From: Estrella lausannensis | GTDB taxonomy: Bacteria > Chlamydiota > Chlamydiia > Chlamydiales > Criblamydiaceae | Direction: 5' to 3' | NCBI RefSeq assembly: GCF_900000175.1 | Contig: NZ_CWGJ01000011.1 | Coordinates: 99,334-163,333, forward strand | DNA: 64,000 bases | Part shown: positions 35,402 to 44,608 of the stretch, in pieces | Layout: each line of letters starts with the position of its first letter | Position numbering within the stretch: the first letter of the stretch is position 1 | Notes under the pieces: model-generated | Databases searched by the model: none | Told to the model about the DNA's origin: nothing | The model's input: only the letters and a program-made list of their open reading frames with translations | Made by a program: the position numbers and the translations under genes

Positions 35402-38368
35402 TTATAGGGGAATTGGATCGATTGCAGGTAGCATCGCGTCCGGATTTTTGGGAATACTGAGGTTTTCGTTGAGGAGAACGCCGGGACGGATATAGCGGAT
35501 GATTTCGCCGGTATCTTTCATTTCAAAGATGGCGATTTTATCGGTTCCCGGCTGAGGAGCAAAGCAAAGAAGGATGTCATGGCAACCTAAATTCCAATTG
35601 GTATCTGCGAACGGGACGGCTTCTTTTTCAAAGAGAGTCTTGAAGCGAATGGGCATTGCATTCCAGATGAACTGATCGATCAGGCGCTCGCGCGATTTGA
35701 TGCCCATCTGTGAAGTATCTGACAGCTCGGCGCTTAGACAAATTTCCCGGACAAGGCGAAGATTGGCCACCGGTTCGGCCTCCAGCGTCCGAATCCACGA
35801 GTCGTTAAGACCCGCCTCCTTCATGCGGGGGATGAGCCTGGAAATCATCTCCTCTTTTTCATTAGGTAAAAGTCTTTCTTCATTAAGCGCTTTGGCAAGC
35901 TTAAGGTAGTGATCTTTGATCCACTTGATGGGTAAGGCATTCCTCACGACAATGTCTCTGAAAGCAGGATGGGAGAAAGAGAGGTTAAAGGCATGGGAAT
36001 CGGTGAATACAGGCAGTTTTCTCTCTTTTCTGTCGAGATATCCAAGATGACTATAAACAGGGATGCTTTTGGCAAGGTCCATCAGCAGCACCATGAGCGA
36101 TAGCGGATCGCTAACCTTGAATTGGTGGAACGAGTCATCTTGCGCTTCCGACCCCATATACACATCACGCACATTAGGAGCTATATTGCCCGAGAGTATG
36201 CGCCAGGGGGTATAGGGAAGGGAATCCCAGTTGGCAAGGAGGGTGGGCTTGTGCTCATACTCCGGATAAAATGAAACCAGAGCGTCTTTTAAGAAATCAT
36301 CGCTTTTCAGGTATTGGGCCGCTTCGGCCAAAACTCGGGTCATTTTACCTTTCTCGACTATTTCTTGAGCGGATAGAAGCACCGATTCGGCGAAATGTTT
36401 AAACTTTTGCGGGGTGTCGATCAGATTCCAGTCGTCTGAGGCGTTTGCTCTTTGGGTGTCATGTAGGGCAAATCCACCGATGCAGAGGCTGTTGTGATCG
36501 GGTGACGAGTCCCGTCGGATATCTAGATCATAACTCAGGTGGATCCTGTCCATAAGTTGTCTTTGCACTTCGGCTACAAGCGCATTTTTTTCTGGCTCCA
36601 AGATTCCTTCTTGGCCGTTAAGGAAAGATTCCAGGGGGTCGAGTATGGAAAACATCACAGGCTGCTTGATCATCCCTTCATTGCTCGCCTCTGCCATATC
36701 GGCAAGGCAACTTTCGAAAGCACGTATCAGAGGATTGTTCACTTCGGCATCAAAGCAGTAGCACGCTTTTAACAGCATATGCAGAGGGTTGCGTTCTTCG
36801 ACTGAAACCAAACTACTGGCTTTGTCCGCCAAATACTTCAGTATCTGCATGCAGGTAATTTGTGTTGTTTCATTCTCATGGGAAATCAAAGAAAGAGCCG
36901 CTTCTCTGATCGCGCGCTTGGTGTGTTTTAGACCAAGACAACGGGCTGCAGCGATCAGTCCTGGAGTTTTTTCGACAGGCAACTTTGCTTTGCCACTCTC
37001 GACAATCCAGGTCTTTTGATTGATGTTAAAGGGCTTGTGTAGAACACCATCTCCGATACGCAGCATGAATGGAAAGTCCTTTTTGACTCTTTTTGTCTTT
37101 CGAGTGAGCTTCCCTAATTCCAGAATGTAGAGCAGATCATCGGTGGTTTTTATTTTATGGGATGAAAGAAGAGCGATGGAAAGGTAGCTTGCAAAGCAAG
37201 AGCCCTGTTGACCCTGACGGGGATGGGATAAGAGCGCAGTCAAGAGAGTGATTTTGGCATCTTGGGCCGAGGGCTGTACATGCGGAGCTAAGCCACATTG
37301 TATCCGGATGATTTCAAGGGGGGTCAGGGGAGTGGGTTTTCTCTCCGCCATCGCTTCAATCTTTTTCCTCAACAACTCGCTTCTCTTGATCATTAAAAGT
37401 CCGTTAATCAGCGAAGCTTCATGGTTTAGGGCGTGCTCGGGTCCGGCAGTGAAAAAGGAGATTACAGAGTCGATGATTTGAGTATTGATCTCTCCTGAGG
37501 AGGTGAGTAGGATTTTCGCGATCTGATAGGCAAGCTTGTTAAAATAGGCTATTTTTCCATCTTGCAAACCCGTCAGTTGATGATCGTCTTCCTGAGCCTT
37601 GAGCGACTGTCTGATATCGCCAAAAAATTTGAAGGTGGAGGTTTCTATACGGCGAATGGCAGCTTTCAAGTCATCTGAAGACAAGATGGAGAGCATCTCC
37701 TCGGGCTGTCTGGAGGTGAGAAGAATCACCAACCCTAAGAGATATAGTTGATTGTCTTCTTCCTGGTTAATCAGATCGAAGAGTTTTTTCACTTTATGAA
37801 TGGGTTTTCGATGGTTGAGCAGAGGCTCTTTTTCAAAAAGACCAAGGATTTGATTTTGAGTTTTTTTTATCTCCTGGGTGGTTTGAAATATAAGGTCTAC
37901 CGTTTTGGTGGCTTTTGACGAGCGGTCTACAGGAACTAATGATTTGAGTTGATTAGGTTGCGACCTGATGCGGCGGTGACGCTTGTCTGGGACTGAAAGA
38001 CCCTCCAGAGCTTTTGGCAGAACGTGGCGCTCGCTCTCTTTGGCTTCGTAGGAAGATCTTGCGATTTCCTGCTCTTTTAGCGTTTCGCGTACATGAAGGA
38101 TAGATTCCCCGATATCTTCTTCCAGTGTATGCAGCTGGGTTTTAGCCCTGTATTTCATGACTAGTTCGGGAAGAGGCTCCGGTAGAGAGTGTCTAAAGCT
38201 GGTGCGTGTAGTGTCATCGACCTTAGAAGCCATTCCATAGCGGAGTGATCCTCCGATTTGAGAGACGCGGCCCGCTGTTAGATTTATCAGACCCTCGTGA
38301 ACGACGAGTGCGCCAGTCTCCGGATTCGGAGGTTCTGCAAGGGATTTTTCAATAAAATCGGATGACAT
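35402..38368 (-). CDS. Large unknown protein with papain-like cysteine-protease signature
   Basis: A 988-residue protein. The N-terminal ~350 residues are helical and basic with no signal peptide. GQQGSCFASYLSIALLSS (Q388, C391) resembles the Gln-x-x-x-x-Cys helix of papain-type enzymes (QGSCGSCWAF). Far downstream, FTDSHAFNLSF (H792) and ADTNWN (N924, W925) could supply the His and Asn/Trp that follow in papain order, but the ~400-residue insert between Cys and His is unusual. Catalysis is therefore a hypothesis. I start at ATG 38368, with AAGGAG 9 bases upstream, rather than 12 codons earlier. It has no operon partner and could be a secreted effector. Confidence 0.7.
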   Translation of the reverse strand: MSSDFIEKSLAEPPNPETGALVVHEGLINLTAGRVSQIGGSLRYGMASKVDDTTRTSFRHSLPEPLPELVMKYRAKTQLHTLEEDIGESILHVRETLKEQEIARSSYEAKESERHVLPKALEGLSVPDKRHRRIRSQPNQLKSLVPVDRSSKATKTVDLIFQTTQEIKKTQNQILGLFEKEPLLNHRKPIHKVKKLFDLINQEEDNQLYLLGLVILLTSRQPEEMLSILSSDDLKAAIRRIETSTFKFFGDIRQSLKAQEDDHQLTGLQDGKIAYFNKLAYQIAKILLTSSGEINTQIIDSVISFFTAGPEHALNHEASLINGLLMIKRSELLRKKIEAMAERKPTPLTPLEIIRIQCGLAPHVQPSAQDAKITLLTALLSHPRQGQQGSCFASYLSIALLSSHKIKTTDDLLYILELGKLTRKTKRVKKDFPFMLRIGDGVLHKPFNINQKTWIVESGKAKLPVEKTPGLIAAARCLGLKHTKRAIREAALSLISHENETTQITCMQILKYLADKASSLVSVEERNPLHMLLKACYCFDAEVNNPLIRAFESCLADMAEASNEGMIKQPVMFSILDPLESFLNGQEGILEPEKNALVAEVQRQLMDRIHLSYDLDIRRDSSPDHNSLCIGGFALHDTQRANASDDWNLIDTPQKFKHFAESVLLSAQEIVEKGKMTRVLAEAAQYLKSDDFLKDALVSFYPEYEHKPTLLANWDSLPYTPWRILSGNIAPNVRDVYMGSEAQDDSFHQFKVSDPLSLMVLLMDLAKSIPVYSHLGYLDRKERKLPVFTDSHAFNLSFSHPAFRDIVVRNALPIKWIKDHYLKLAKALNEERLLPNEKEEMISRLIPRMKEAGLNDSWIRTLEAEPVANLRLVREICLSAELSDTSQMGIKSRERLIDQFIWNAMPIRFKTLFEKEAVPFADTNWNLGCHDILLCFAPQPGTDKIAIFEMKDTGEIIRYIRPGVLLNENLSIPKNPDAMLPAIDPIPL

Positions 38369-38400
38369 GAATTGTAACTCCTTCCACTTTAGCCCTGTTT

Positions 38401-38560
38401 TCATGCCGAAATGAACGCAAAATCGGGTTTTCGCAAAGAGAAATCTCCCACGATTGAGTGGATGCAGCCGATCTGATGGGGGATATCAGATCCGTGAAAC
38501 AGCTCAACCGCGGGAGATTTCTCAAAACTAAAAACAAAATTTTGAGACACTTCCGGTATA
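38401..38560. repeat. Palindromic intergenic repeat, copy 7 (full length, variant core)
   Basis: The left end is CATGCCGAAATGAACGCAAA; the right end ACAAAATTTTGAGACACTTC then CGGTATA. The middle differs from other copies: TCTCCCACGATTGAG pairs with CTCAACCGCGGGAGA, and inside it ATCTGAT pairs with ATCAGAT. The ends and total length (160) match the family while the core is different. It lies in the 537-base gap between two leftward genes. Confidence 0.82.
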
Positions 38561-38762
38561 AAGTCCCTCTCTTCACTTAGACTGCAAGCTCTCCGATAGA
38601 CTAAGGCTCAACCTAAGGAAGAAAGTAGAAAAGGCCCTCATAGCTTCAAATACAATAGTTTTTTTGGGGTGTCAATTTAAATTTTGAATTAGTGTTTTAT
38701 TTAAGATCTTTTCCATCGCCGTAAGGTTTTAGGGGGCGTTTACGATTTTTTTTTTCAGTGGA

Positions 38763-38815
38763 GATACCGAAGGTGTTTCAAACGTTGAGATTTTGACTTA
38801 GAGGGACTTTCGGTA
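38763..38815. repeat. Palindromic intergenic repeat, copy 8 (short form)
   Basis: GATACCGAAGGTGTTTCAAA at the left and GGGACTTTCGGTA at the right, 53 bases in all. It is in the same gap as copy 7, nearer the end of the upstream gene. Confidence 0.6.
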
Positions 38816-38905
38816 AAGGGTCAGGTGTCGGTTGCGAAGGATGATAGGAGAGTGTGAACAGAAAAGTAGATAAAGACTTCTGTCTCAGGGTGATTTAAAA
38901 AAGAT

Positions 38906-39553
38906 TCAACGTTGACCCGCTGTTCTTCTTTCATTTTTTTTCACAGGGGCAGAGGCTGAATGGGAATCCATAATGAGATAAAGTTCCCCATATCTCCAAG
39001 GATCAAAGAGAACGCCTTTGACGGTGACAATTTTATCTTCTTTTTGGTTATTGATGAGCTCTTCGCGCACGCTTGCCGATAGCTTGTATGAGTCCAGATT
39101 ATGGCCTACCTGGCCTTGGGTTGGGTTCATGGAGACGTAGATCGGGCTAAGTAGGGTAAAACGTGTGTTGTCTCCCTGGGAGACTAAGTAGACGTCGTTG
39201 CTGTCGTGCCTGATCTTCCCTTGGGCAGTGATGAAAACCTGATTGATTTTAACACCGGCTCCCTTAATCAGAAAGTTTAAGGTCTGGTAGGAGAATTTTT
39301 TATCGGGTTTCCATCGGATGGTGGCTTGGGAGGCCCCGGGCGGTACATCCGATTTAGCAACATTGGGAGAAGCGGCCAGCTTTTGCCTCAACGTCTCTTC
39401 GCACGGTGCGAGACAAAATCCCGGTGTCCAGTCTACTCTGATTGTTTGGATTTCGCTATGAAGTGCTTGAGAGGCAAGGAAAAAGGTGAGGAAGGATAGG
39501 GATGAAAACGTCTTAAGTCCACGATTGATGTGCGTTAGTTTCAGTGGCCCCAC
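38906..39553 (-). CDS. Exported protein, HMA-like fold possible
   Basis: A ~215-residue protein with a signal peptide (LKTFSSLSFLTFFLASQALHS). After cleavage comes a DWTPGFCLAPCEETLRQKL segment with two Cys, then a beta-alpha pattern (SQATIRWKPDKKFSYQTLNFLIKGAGVKINQVFITAQGKI) like a heavy-metal-associated (HMA) domain. The CxxxC spacing departs from the classic CxxC. I prefer GTG 39553 as the start: AGGAGGG sits 5 bases before it, while the ATG at 39568 has no ribosome site and would put that site inside the coding region. Periplasmic location is inferred. Confidence 0.68.
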   Translation of the reverse strand: MGPLKLTHINRGLKTFSSLSFLTFFLASQALHSEIQTIRVDWTPGFCLAPCEETLRQKLAASPNVAKSDVPPGASQATIRWKPDKKFSYQTLNFLIKGAGVKINQVFITAQGKIRHDSNDVYLVSQGDNTRFTLLSPIYVSMNPTQGQVGHNLDSYKLSASVREELINNQKEDKIVTVKGVLFDPWRYGELYLIMDSHSASAPVKKNERRTAGQR

Positions 39554-39667
39554 TTGCGCCCTCCTCATTTCAATTCTATAAAATCCGGATTATTCTCAAA
39601 TAACCGGATATGGGGGAAGCTTTTTTTTAATGCTGTCTTATTGGACATGTGCCAAAGTGAAAGTGTA

Positions 39668-39821
39668 GTGAAATGATCTGAAAAATTGGGGTTGTGGCCT
39701 CGCTTGAGCCGCAGAGCTTAAAAGATGATCAGCGCTTCATATTTCTGTGATGAGGCGACCCTCGATCATTCAATTAGGCTAGCTTTTTCTTTGCCAAAAC
39801 CTAATTATCAGACGTTTTTGG
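39668..39821. repeat. Palindromic intergenic repeat, copy 9 (degenerate)
   Basis: GTGAAATGATCTGAAAAATT at the left resembles the start of copy 3. The right part AGCTTTTTCTTTGCCAAAAC followed by CTAATTATCAGACG matches the inner side of right ends but lacks CGGTATA. It lies in the 311-base gap before pyk. Confidence 0.5.
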
Positions 39822-39879
39822 CTAAGGTGCGGCAGCAGACAGGCGCAATGATACTAAACCGTGTTTTTGGGAAAGGATT

Positions 39880-41649
39880 ATGGAAGGACTCAAGAGAGGC
39901 AGGACGAAAATCATATGCACCATCGGACCGAGTGTTGAAACCTATGATATGATAAAAGAGCTGGTTATCACCGGCATGGACGTGGCTCGCTTGAATTTCA
40001 GCCATGGCACCCATGAAGAGCACTTAAAGCGCATCAACTTGATCAAGCAGGTGCGTAGCGATTTACAAAAGCCCCTGGCCATTATGCTGGATACCAAAGG
40101 ACCTGAAGTGCGCATCGGAAAGCTGGAGGGGGGGGAAGCTAAGCTTGTCGCCGGACAGCGCTGGATTTTGCAAAAACAGGAGATCCTCGGTAATTCGGAA
40201 AGGGTTACGGTTAGGCCCGATGTCGTATTCAGTCACATCAAAGAGGGAATGAAAATCCTTTTTGACAACGGTTATATCGCCTCCAAGGTGATTGAGAACA
40301 GCGGCGATGAGATTGTCGTCGAGATTATCAACGGAGGGATCATCAGGAACGTAAAAAGTGTCAATATTCCACTAACCAGCCTGGAGCTTCCCATACTCAG
40401 CGAGCGGGATGTCGCGGATTTGAAATTTGGCTGTGAAAACGATATCGATCTGATCGCGGTCTCTTTCACTAGAAGCGCTGAAGATATACTGGCGATCAGG
40501 ACGCTGCTTTCCCAGATGAATAAATCCCACGTGCAGCTGATCGCGAAAATTGAAAATCATGAAGGCATCACCAATTTGGACACCATCTTGCAGGCAGCAG
40601 ACGGACTGATGGTTGCCCGAGGCGATCTCGGAGTTGAGGTTCCGATGACTCAGGTGCCGAAGCTGCAAAAAATGATGCTCAGGAAGTGCACTATTGCCGG
40701 GAAGCCAGGTATTACAGCAACGCAAATGCTCGAGTCGATGATCAAAAACCCGCGTCCGACACGGGCCGAGGCTTCCGATGTGGCAAACGCTATCTACGAT
40801 GCAACAAGCGCCGTCATGTTATCCGGTGAGACTGCAATGGGGGATTATCCCATAGAGTGCGTCAGCGTCATGGAGAGCATAGCTCTTGAGACGGAGGCGG
40901 ATTTTGATTATGACAATTTCTTTGCCCAGCACGCGTCCAAGACACAGAATGACATCGCTTCCGCCGTGACAAGCGCCACGATTAAAACCGCCTACAGTTT
41001 GAATGCCAAAGCGATTTTTGCGTTCACAAGCTCGGGTATCACAGCCAGGCTGCTATCAAGACTGAAGCCCAAAATTCCCATCATTGCGATGACCTCCAGC
41101 GAGCGGTGCTATCATCAGATGGCAGTTCTTTGGGGTGTTATTCCGTTGCTGAGCTCTCCTTGCGACAACTTCTCAACCGCTTATGAGAAACTTTCAAGTA
41201 CCGCCTTGGAGATGGGACTTGTCAGTTTTGGTGACCTGGTTGTCGTCACTGCCGGAGCACCTTTTGGAGTGTCGGGGACGACCAACGCAATCGTTGTGCA
41301 GAATATTGGCGATATCTTAGTCAGGGGAGTCAAGGGTTTTGGAGAGAAAGCTTTCGGCAGGATTAAGAGGTTGATGTCCATAGAGGGGGTAACTCCCTAC
41401 TCCTGTAAAGGACGTGTGATCATCGTGCCCAGATGGGAAGAGGCGTTTAAGCCCTACGCCCTGGAGGCTACGGCCGTGATTTTGCAAAACCTTTCGGATG
41501 ACGATGAATCCGAGACGCGCTGGCTGGAGTATTGCTCCATGGCCAAAAAAACGTGTGTGACGGGTGCTTTGGATCATATGAATCAACTGAAAGACGAAAC
41601 CTTTGTGACAGTCGATCCTGCGAAAGCTGTGATCTACCGGGAAAAATAG
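39880..41649 (+). CDS. pyk: Pyruvate kinase with C-terminal extension
   Basis: Pyruvate kinase converts PEP and ADP to pyruvate and ATP. Core motifs are present: RTKIICTIGP, ARLNFSHG, MLDTKGPEVR, the active-site helix MVARGDLGVEVP and the signature GKPGITATQMLESM. The chain is 589 residues, about 105 longer than the ~485 of Chlamydia. The extension (GRVIIVPRWEE...LKDETFVTVDPAKAVIYREK) looks like a worn PEP-utiliser mobile domain, similar to the extra domain of Bacillus and Geobacillus pyruvate kinase, but without its phospho-histidine site. GGGAAAGGA lies just before the ATG. Nearness of uvrA and pyk is also seen in Chlamydia. The end is 5 bases from the facing permease gene. Confidence 0.95.
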   Translation: MEGLKRGRTKIICTIGPSVETYDMIKELVITGMDVARLNFSHGTHEEHLKRINLIKQVRSDLQKPLAIMLDTKGPEVRIGKLEGGEAKLVAGQRWILQKQEILGNSERVTVRPDVVFSHIKEGMKILFDNGYIASKVIENSGDEIVVEIINGGIIRNVKSVNIPLTSLELPILSERDVADLKFGCENDIDLIAVSFTRSAEDILAIRTLLSQMNKSHVQLIAKIENHEGITNLDTILQAADGLMVARGDLGVEVPMTQVPKLQKMMLRKCTIAGKPGITATQMLESMIKNPRPTRAEASDVANAIYDATSAVMLSGETAMGDYPIECVSVMESIALETEADFDYDNFFAQHASKTQNDIASAVTSATIKTAYSLNAKAIFAFTSSGITARLLSRLKPKIPIIAMTSSERCYHQMAVLWGVIPLLSSPCDNFSTAYEKLSSTALEMGLVSFGDLVVVTAGAPFGVSGTTNAIVVQNIGDILVRGVKGFGEKAFGRIKRLMSIEGVTPYSCKGRVIIVPRWEEAFKPYALEATAVILQNLSDDDESETRWLEYCSMAKKTCVTGALDHMNQLKDETFVTVDPAKAVIYREK

Positions 41650-41654
41650 TGCTC

Positions 41655-42953
41655 TCAAAAGGAGAGAAAGAAGAATTTAAAGAGAAAAGCCAGTGCAATG
41701 GCAATGCTCACAAAGGAGAGGTCTCTCCACTTTCCGAGTATGAGTTTGATCGCGGTGTAAAGGATGAAGCCGAGCCCTATGCCGGTGCCGATGCTGTAGG
41801 TCAAAGGTATGCAAATGGCAGTGAGTGCGGCAGGAACTGCAAGCGAGGGATCGTCTGCGGGGATCTCTTTGTAGTCATGCATCATCATGCACCCGATGAT
41901 GATAAGAGCAGGAGCCGTGGCAAAAGAGGGGATAGAAGAGGCTAGCGGCAGGAAGAAAAGCGAGACTAGAAACAGAAAGGCAACCGTTAGCGATACAAGT
42001 CCGGTACGCCCCCCTTGGGCAATTCCGGCAAGAGATTCTAAGTAGGTGGTGATAGGCGACGTTCCAAGGAAGCTGCCGAGAACCGTTCCGGCGCCATCGC
42101 AATAGAGAGCATTCCTCACCTCTTTGGGAAGGGAGGACTCTTTGAGATACCCTCCTTGCCTTAGAAGTCCGAGAAACGTTCCGCTGGCATCAAAAATGTT
42201 GATCAGCGTCAGTGAAAAAGCCGCATAAAGCGCTTTTTCTTCCGTTAAAATACCGAAGTCCAGAGCGAAAAAAGTGCTTTCAATAGAAGGCGGTAGACTG
42301 ACTAATCCCTTAAATTCAGCTTTGCCGCTCATGAGCCCGGCCAGGAAGGTGAGCAGGATTCCGATGAGAATCGCACCTTTCACTCTTAAATTGAGAAGAG
42401 CTGCTATGACTGCCACTCCTCCAAGAGCTAGCCAGATAGAGGGTTCGCTTAAGTTGCCGGAGCTTGTATACGTTTCCGGGTGGGGGATAATCAATTGAAT
42501 GTCTTTTAGCCCTATATACATGATAAACAGCCCGATTCCGGCGACGGTGCCGATCCTGAGCTCTTTGGGTATCGCTTCCATAATAGCTTCCCTGATCCCA
42601 AAAACATTTAGGATGAGCAGAAAGGTGCCGGAAAGAAAGCAGATGGCGAGTGCCTCCTGCCAGGTATACCCCTCCTTCAGAACCAGGCTGTAAGTGAAGA
42701 AAGCGTTGAGACCCATTCCGGGCGCCAGCGCAAAGGGGAAGTCGGAATAGAGCCCCATCATGATAGTGGCCAAAGCCGCCGTCAGGCAGGTCGCTGTCAT
42801 GACAGCTCCAAAATCCATGCCCGTTTTGGCCAATATTTGCGGGTTGATGAGGAGGATGTAGGCCAGTGTGGCAAAGGTGGTGATTCCCGAAATAAGCTCT
42901 GTGCCGAGGGTTGATCCTCTTTCAGTAATTTTGAAATGGGAGTCGAGGGACAT
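41655..42953 (-). CDS. NCS2-family purine permease (AzgA/PbuG type)
   Basis: A 432-residue polytopic membrane protein with about 12-14 segments, of the AzgA branch of the NCS2 family. The diagnostic stretches are ISGITTFATLAYILLINPQILA, ALAPGMGLNAFFTYSLV, TLINIFDASGTFLGLLRQGG and LGTSPITTYLESLAGIAQGGRTGL. Family members import adenine, guanine or hypoxanthine with protons, which would suit an intracellular bacterium that depends on host nucleobases. The exact base cannot be told. The gene converges on pyk with 5 bases between them, leaving no room for a separate terminator. Confidence 0.9.
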   Translation of the reverse strand: MSLDSHFKITERGSTLGTELISGITTFATLAYILLINPQILAKTGMDFGAVMTATCLTAALATIMMGLYSDFPFALAPGMGLNAFFTYSLVLKEGYTWQEALAICFLSGTFLLILNVFGIREAIMEAIPKELRIGTVAGIGLFIMYIGLKDIQLIIPHPETYTSSGNLSEPSIWLALGGVAVIAALLNLRVKGAILIGILLTFLAGLMSGKAEFKGLVSLPPSIESTFFALDFGILTEEKALYAAFSLTLINIFDASGTFLGLLRQGGYLKESSLPKEVRNALYCDGAGTVLGSFLGTSPITTYLESLAGIAQGGRTGLVSLTVAFLFLVSLFFLPLASSIPSFATAPALIIIGCMMMHDYKEIPADDPSLAVPAALTAICIPLTYSIGTGIGLGFILYTAIKLILGKWRDLSFVSIAIALAFLFKFFFLSF

Positions 42954-43041
42954 AGGGCAAGCAAGCCTAAATAGTTATTAGTTAGGAGGCGGTCGCTAAA
43001 GTTCAACGAGTTTTCGCTGACTGCACCTCAAATTCTTGGCC

Positions 43042-43060
43042 TTATATCGAAAGTGTCTTA
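43042..43060. repeat. Palindromic intergenic repeat, copy 10 (left end only)
   Basis: TATATCGAAAGTGTCTTAA matches the left end at nearly all positions; a weak AGGCTTTCTCAAAGG follows. No right end is found before the next gene. Confidence 0.6.
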
Positions 43061-43142
43061 ATAGCGAGGCTTTCTCAAAGGTCTCCCTTACCCAATTATT
43101 CAAAGCGTGCTGGCCAGAGGCGTTATCGATTCACGCCTTCGG

Positions 43143-43685
43143 TTATGAGGAAGCTTTTGTATCTTGTGCCGTCTGCCTTTTAGGCACTCCCTCGAAGCTG
43201 ATGGAGAGGAAGTACTGTGTTTTATAACCCAGTTTATAGGAGAGCAGGTCGCGGAGTTCAGCGTCGATCTTTTGCGTGAGCTCATACTGTTCATCTTCTG
43301 GAATGTAGGGAAGATTGGCTGTGATGTGTATCTTGTTTCTGCTGATCTTCAGATCGCACGGGAGATCTTCCACCCCGAATAGTTTGTGGAAGTATTTTGT
43401 CACATATTCCCGGGCGATATCTTCGCTGACGAGAATTTCCTGGGGGCCGCTGCGGATGTAGTAGTAGCGTCTTTTTGCAAAGAGAAGCGAATAGGCGAGT
43501 ATCAACGCGCCGATCAGAATAAGCAGCAAGCCGAATATGGAGAGGAGTAAATCGTACTTGGCGGCAAATTCAAAGAGAGAATCGCGAACCCTTGGCGACC
43601 ATGCTGTGATGAGGGTGATCAATCCGCACAGAAGGAAGAAAAGGCCGTTGATAAATGTGAGAATGGACGAAAAAATCGTTTGCAT
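43143..43685 (-). CDS. AmaP-like membrane anchor protein
   Basis: A 180-residue protein with two N-terminal membrane segments (about residues 6-28 and 46-68) followed by a cytoplasmic domain with an Asp23-like beta/alpha pattern (ILVSEDIAREYVTKYF, ISRNKIHITANLPYI, ELTQKIDAELRDLL). It resembles AmaP, the membrane anchor of Asp23 in Gram-positive bacteria. Its ATG directly follows the stop of the upstream asp23-like gene, supporting a two-gene unit. The role in chlamydiae is unknown. Confidence 0.72.
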   Translation of the reverse strand: MQTIFSSILTFINGLFFLLCGLITLITAWSPRVRDSLFEFAAKYDLLLSIFGLLLILIGALILAYSLLFAKRRYYYIRSGPQEILVSEDIAREYVTKYFHKLFGVEDLPCDLKISRNKIHITANLPYIPEDEQYELTQKIDAELRDLLSYKLGYKTQYFLSISFEGVPKRQTAQDTKASS

Positions 43686-44177
43686 CTAAAACTCTTCGGA
43701 ATATTCGTCTTCGGCAGCGCCTTCGCGCAGAGTCTTGCCTTCAACCGAAAGGGTTTGGTTTGAAAGTATGTTCGACTCCTCGAGTGAGACGACATGTTTG
43801 AAAACAACGTGTACGGAAGAGACGTGGAGTCCGGTCAGGCGGGTGACCTCTTCAGCAATCTTTGTCTGCAACTCCTCGGCCTTTTCAGGGATGCTTGCGC
43901 CATAGCATATATTGACTTCAACCCTGATGCCAACGGATTGCTGCTTCAGATCTTGTTCAATAGTAATACCCTTGATGCTCTCTTGGGTCGATGGTGTGAA
44001 GATAGAGGCAATGAAGCTACCCTCGACCGGAGCAACTCCTTCAATGCTGCGTATGCACTCCAAGACAATGCCTTGAAAAACGCGGTCTTCAATATCGCGT
44101 ATGTAGAGGGTTTCGGGGAACTTGAGCTCGCGCGAGTCTAACCCTTTAACTTTTGCTTCCGATTTTTTATCAGCCAT
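43686..44177 (-). CDS. Asp23/Gls24-family envelope stress protein
   Basis: A 163-residue Asp23 (DUF322) family protein. The pattern YIRDIEDRVFQGIVLECIRSIEGVAPVEGS...IKGITIEQDLKQQSVGIRVEVNICYGASIPEKAEELQTKIAEEVTRLTGLHVSSVHVVFKHV follows the family from its first helix to its final strand. I start at ATG 44177 because AAGGGA precedes it by 3 bases; the frame extends 31 codons further without a ribosome site. In Gram-positives the family is a membrane-associated, stress-induced protein. It abuts the membrane-anchor gene, so the pair probably acts together. Confidence 0.8.
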   Translation of the reverse strand: MADKKSEAKVKGLDSRELKFPETLYIRDIEDRVFQGIVLECIRSIEGVAPVEGSFIASIFTPSTQESIKGITIEQDLKQQSVGIRVEVNICYGASIPEKAEELQTKIAEEVTRLTGLHVSSVHVVFKHVVSLEESNILSNQTLSVEGKTLREGAAEDEYSEEF

Positions 44178-44608
44178 AGGTCCCTTCTGGTGAAGCACTG
44201 AGCTCCGTTCTATATTAACGCATCTAAAGAGAAGTCTGCCAATTCGGTTTCTATCTGTCCCGAGGGGCAAAAGAGCCCAAAATCAAAGGGATCCGCATCG
44301 GTAGGCAGTCTCTTGGTGTGAATCTTAAGCTATCCCTCTTAAATTCGTCAAATATAAGAAACCGAGGAGTGGACAGCCTTTAATAGGCTCTCCATGAGAG
44401 CCTGGTAATGGATTCGTTTAACAGTCTCTTGAGTTTCGAGAAAAATATTCGTTAAAGGATTATCTGTAAATTTTTAACGATCTTATAATCAAATTCACGA
44501 ATAAAGCGTACTGATTTGCGATAGAAGAGTGTCTCGTAGGAAATAGTGATAGAAAATTACGGGGAAGAGCAATAAAATGAGAGGATATATTCATATTGTA
44601 GGTTTTCC
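44178..44608. other. Intergenic gap between divergent genes
   Basis: The gap holds a short perfect hairpin at 44385-44403 (AGGCTCTC CAT GAGAGCCT) without a T-run, then AT-rich sequence leading into the GYF_2 gene. No repeat-family copy and no convincing gene is present. Confidence 0.5.

Noticed and set aside
38906..39568. ATG at 39568 as start of the exported protein
   Set aside because: It has no ribosome site, while AGGAGGG lies 5 bases before the GTG at 39553; the ATG remains possible.
39725..39952. Open frame of 75 codons before pyk
   Set aside because: It overlaps the pyk start in another frame, consists largely of repeat-family sequence and lacks a ribosome site.
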